NCBI GenBank assembly: GCA_018263405.1
Contig: JAANXG010000006.1
Span: 1-13,383, forward strand
DNA: 13,383 nucleotides
Direction of reading: 5' to 3'
Source of the DNA: Gammaproteobacteria bacterium
GTDB taxonomy: Bacteria > Pseudomonadota > Gammaproteobacteria > Arenicellales > JAANXG01
Made by a program: the position numbers and the translations under genes
Part shown: one piece after another, positions 12,190 through 13,383 of the stretch
How positions within the stretch are numbered: position 1 is the stretch's first letter
Layout of the letters: each line of letters begins with the position of its first letter
Notes under the pieces: model-generated
Database searches by the model: none
What the model was told of the DNA's origin: nothing
Seen by the model: only the letters and a program-made list of their open reading frames with translations

Positions 12190-13383
12190 ATGCGGTTGGC
12201 GTTTTGCCTGTACCAATATTTTCCGCATGGCGGCTTGGCCCGCGATATGCTGCGCATCGCCCGGGAGGCCGTGAAGTGTGGGCACAACGTTGCCGTATAC
12301 GCCCGGCAGTGGCAGGGCAAGACCCCCGAGGGATTGAACGTCACCGTACTGGGAGGCGGAGGCCTCACCAACCATGGCCGTGCCGAAAAGTTCGTCCAGC
12401 GCTTAGCGCCGCGGCTGCGCGAAGCGTCCTACGATGCTGTCGTGGCGTTCAACAAGATACCCGGCGCGGACTTCTATTATGCCGCGGACGCTTGCTTCGC
12501 GGCCCGCGCGCGGCGCCGGCGTCCGCGCGTCTACGAGCTCACCCCGCGGTACCGCAGCTATCGCCGTCTTGAACAGGCGGTTTTCGGGCCGTCGTCCGGC
12601 ACGCGTATTCTCCATTTGAGCGAGTCGGCGCTTTGGGAATACCGTGCCTTTTATGCCACCGCGGAAGAGCGCACCCGGCTGCTGCCACCGACGCTCGATC
12701 CCGTCCACCGGGCCGGCTCGTTGAGCGCGGATCGCCACACCGCCATGCGAGCGGACCTTGGGGCCGGCGAACATGACACGCTGCTGTTATTGATCGGGTC
12801 CGGGTTTCACACCAAAGGGGTGGACCGTGCCCTGCGGGCACTGGGTGCGCTGCCGGCGGCCGAGCGCCGGCACACGCGCCTGGCCGTCGCCGGGCGGGGC
12901 AAAGCCGGTGCCTATGCGTCGCTGCTGACGGGGCTTGAGATCCGGGACCGGGTCGTCTTTCTCGGCGGCCGCGACGACGTGCCGGATCTTCTGCGCGCCG
13001 CCGATCTGCTGATTCACCCGGCCAGACAGGAGAATACGGGCACGGTGTTGCTGGAAGCCCTGGCGGCGGGCCTGCCCGTCATCGCCACGGCAAACTGCGG
13101 CTACGCCCACCATGTGCGCGCGGCCGAGGCCGGCAGGGTTCTGGAAGCCCCCTTCGACCAGTCGGCCCTGAACCAGGCCCTGCTCGATCTCCTGGCCACG
13201 CCCGATCGTGCCCGGCTGCGCGCCAATGCCAGGCAGTACGGTCAGAACGAAGGCTTGTACCGGATGCCCGAAGCCGCCGTCGACTTGATTGAAAACTGGG
13301 AGGATCGCCGCGCGGCGCCCGATTTCGCGGGCTATATCCACCCCGAGCTGACCGCCCTGGCACGCCGGCGGCCGCGGCTGGAA
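12190..13383 (+). CDS. waaG: LPS core glucosyltransferase WaaG (runs off the window end)
   Basis: WaaG adds the first hexose (glucose in E. coli) to heptose II of the LPS inner core; it is a GT-B fold, GT4-family enzyme that sits peripherally on the inner membrane. The frame is open for 398 codons to the last base. It begins MRLAFCLYQYFPHGGLARD, matching E. coli MIVAFCLYKYFPFGGLQRD. Also present are TNHGR, FNKIPGADFYYAADACFA, SGFHTKGVDRALRAL, the donor-binding EX7E motif (E281 to E289), and AAGLPVIATANCGYAHH. The ATG lies 7 bp after the galE stop. Family members end near residue 374, close to the equivalent of LYRMPEAAVDLIE (356-368). Here the frame continues at least 24 residues with FAGYIHPELTALARR, so there is a C-terminal extension, or a fusion to a neighbouring core-modifying protein, not fully visible. 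Confidence 0.95.
   Translation, partial: MRLAFCLYQYFPHGGLARDMLRIAREAVKCGHNVAVYARQWQGKTPEGLNVTVLGGGGLTNHGRAEKFVQRLAPRLREASYDAVVAFNKIPGADFYYAADACFAARARRRRPRVYELTPRYRSYRRLEQAVFGPSSGTRILHLSESALWEYRAFYATAEERTRLLPPTLDPVHRAGSLSADRHTAMRADLGAGEHDTLLLLIGSGFHTKGVDRALRALGALPAAERRHTRLAVAGRGKAGAYASLLTGLEIRDRVVFLGGRDDVPDLLRAADLLIHPARQENTGTVLLEALAAGLPVIATANCGYAHHVRAAEAGRVLEAPFDQSALNQALLDLLATPDRARLRANARQYGQNEGLYRMPEAAVDLIENWEDRRAAPDFAGYIHPELTALARRRPRLE

Noticed and set aside
1..13383. CRISPR arrays, tRNA or rRNA genes, insertion sequences
   Set aside because: I saw no regularly spaced repeats, cloverleaf-like segments, transposase reading frames or flanking target duplications.

Overview
The window looks like a chromosomal segment of a Gammaproteobacterium. 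The evidence is gene content and order: a Rho factor followed by ribosomal protein L31 (rho-rpmE), and a glnE-ilvE-waaC-galE-waaG run. The second run closely resembles the glnE-ilvE-waaF-waaC-waaG neighbourhood known from Pseudomonas and relatives. WaaC and WaaG are recognisably the enterobacterial/pseudomonad lipopolysaccharide-core enzymes, so the cell is Gram-negative. Species cannot be named from this sequence.

Layout. Positions 1-113 hold no supported gene. rpmE (114-317) and rho (330-1592) lie on the minus strand, 12 bp apart. Upstream of rho is a 292-bp leader with a good promoter candidate and several inverted repeats. Next on the minus strand (1885-3489) is a trimethylamine/glycine-betaine methyltransferase (MttB) superfamily protein without an amber codon. 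A 277-bp intergenic region (3490-3766) then separates it from a divergently transcribed 808-residue dimethylglycine dehydrogenase-like flavoprotein fused to a GcvT-type folate domain (3767-6193). From there everything is on the plus strand with short gaps: glnE (6214-9105), ilvE (9147-10067), waaC (10113-11144), galE (11154-12182) and waaG (12190 to the end, still open).

How the genes work together. Two housekeeping blocks flank a small methylated-amine module. One block covers transcription termination and the ribosome; the other covers nitrogen control, branched-chain amino acids and LPS core. By inference, the MttB-family protein removes a methyl group from a quaternary or tertiary amine such as glycine betaine. 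The DMGDH-GcvT protein oxidises an N-methyl glycine and passes the one-carbon unit to tetrahydrofolate. No corrinoid protein, corrinoid reductase or pyrrolysine machinery is visible here.

The intergenic region is the most information-rich non-coding stretch. It carries a perfect 8-bp inverted repeat (spacer 3) lying over a consensus -10 box, a second 13-bp palindrome, and what looks like the broken N-terminus of a GcvA-like LysR regulator. The waaC, galE and waaG genes are nearly abutting and probably form one LPS-core transcript. The waaG frame runs about 24 codons past the usual end of the family without a stop.
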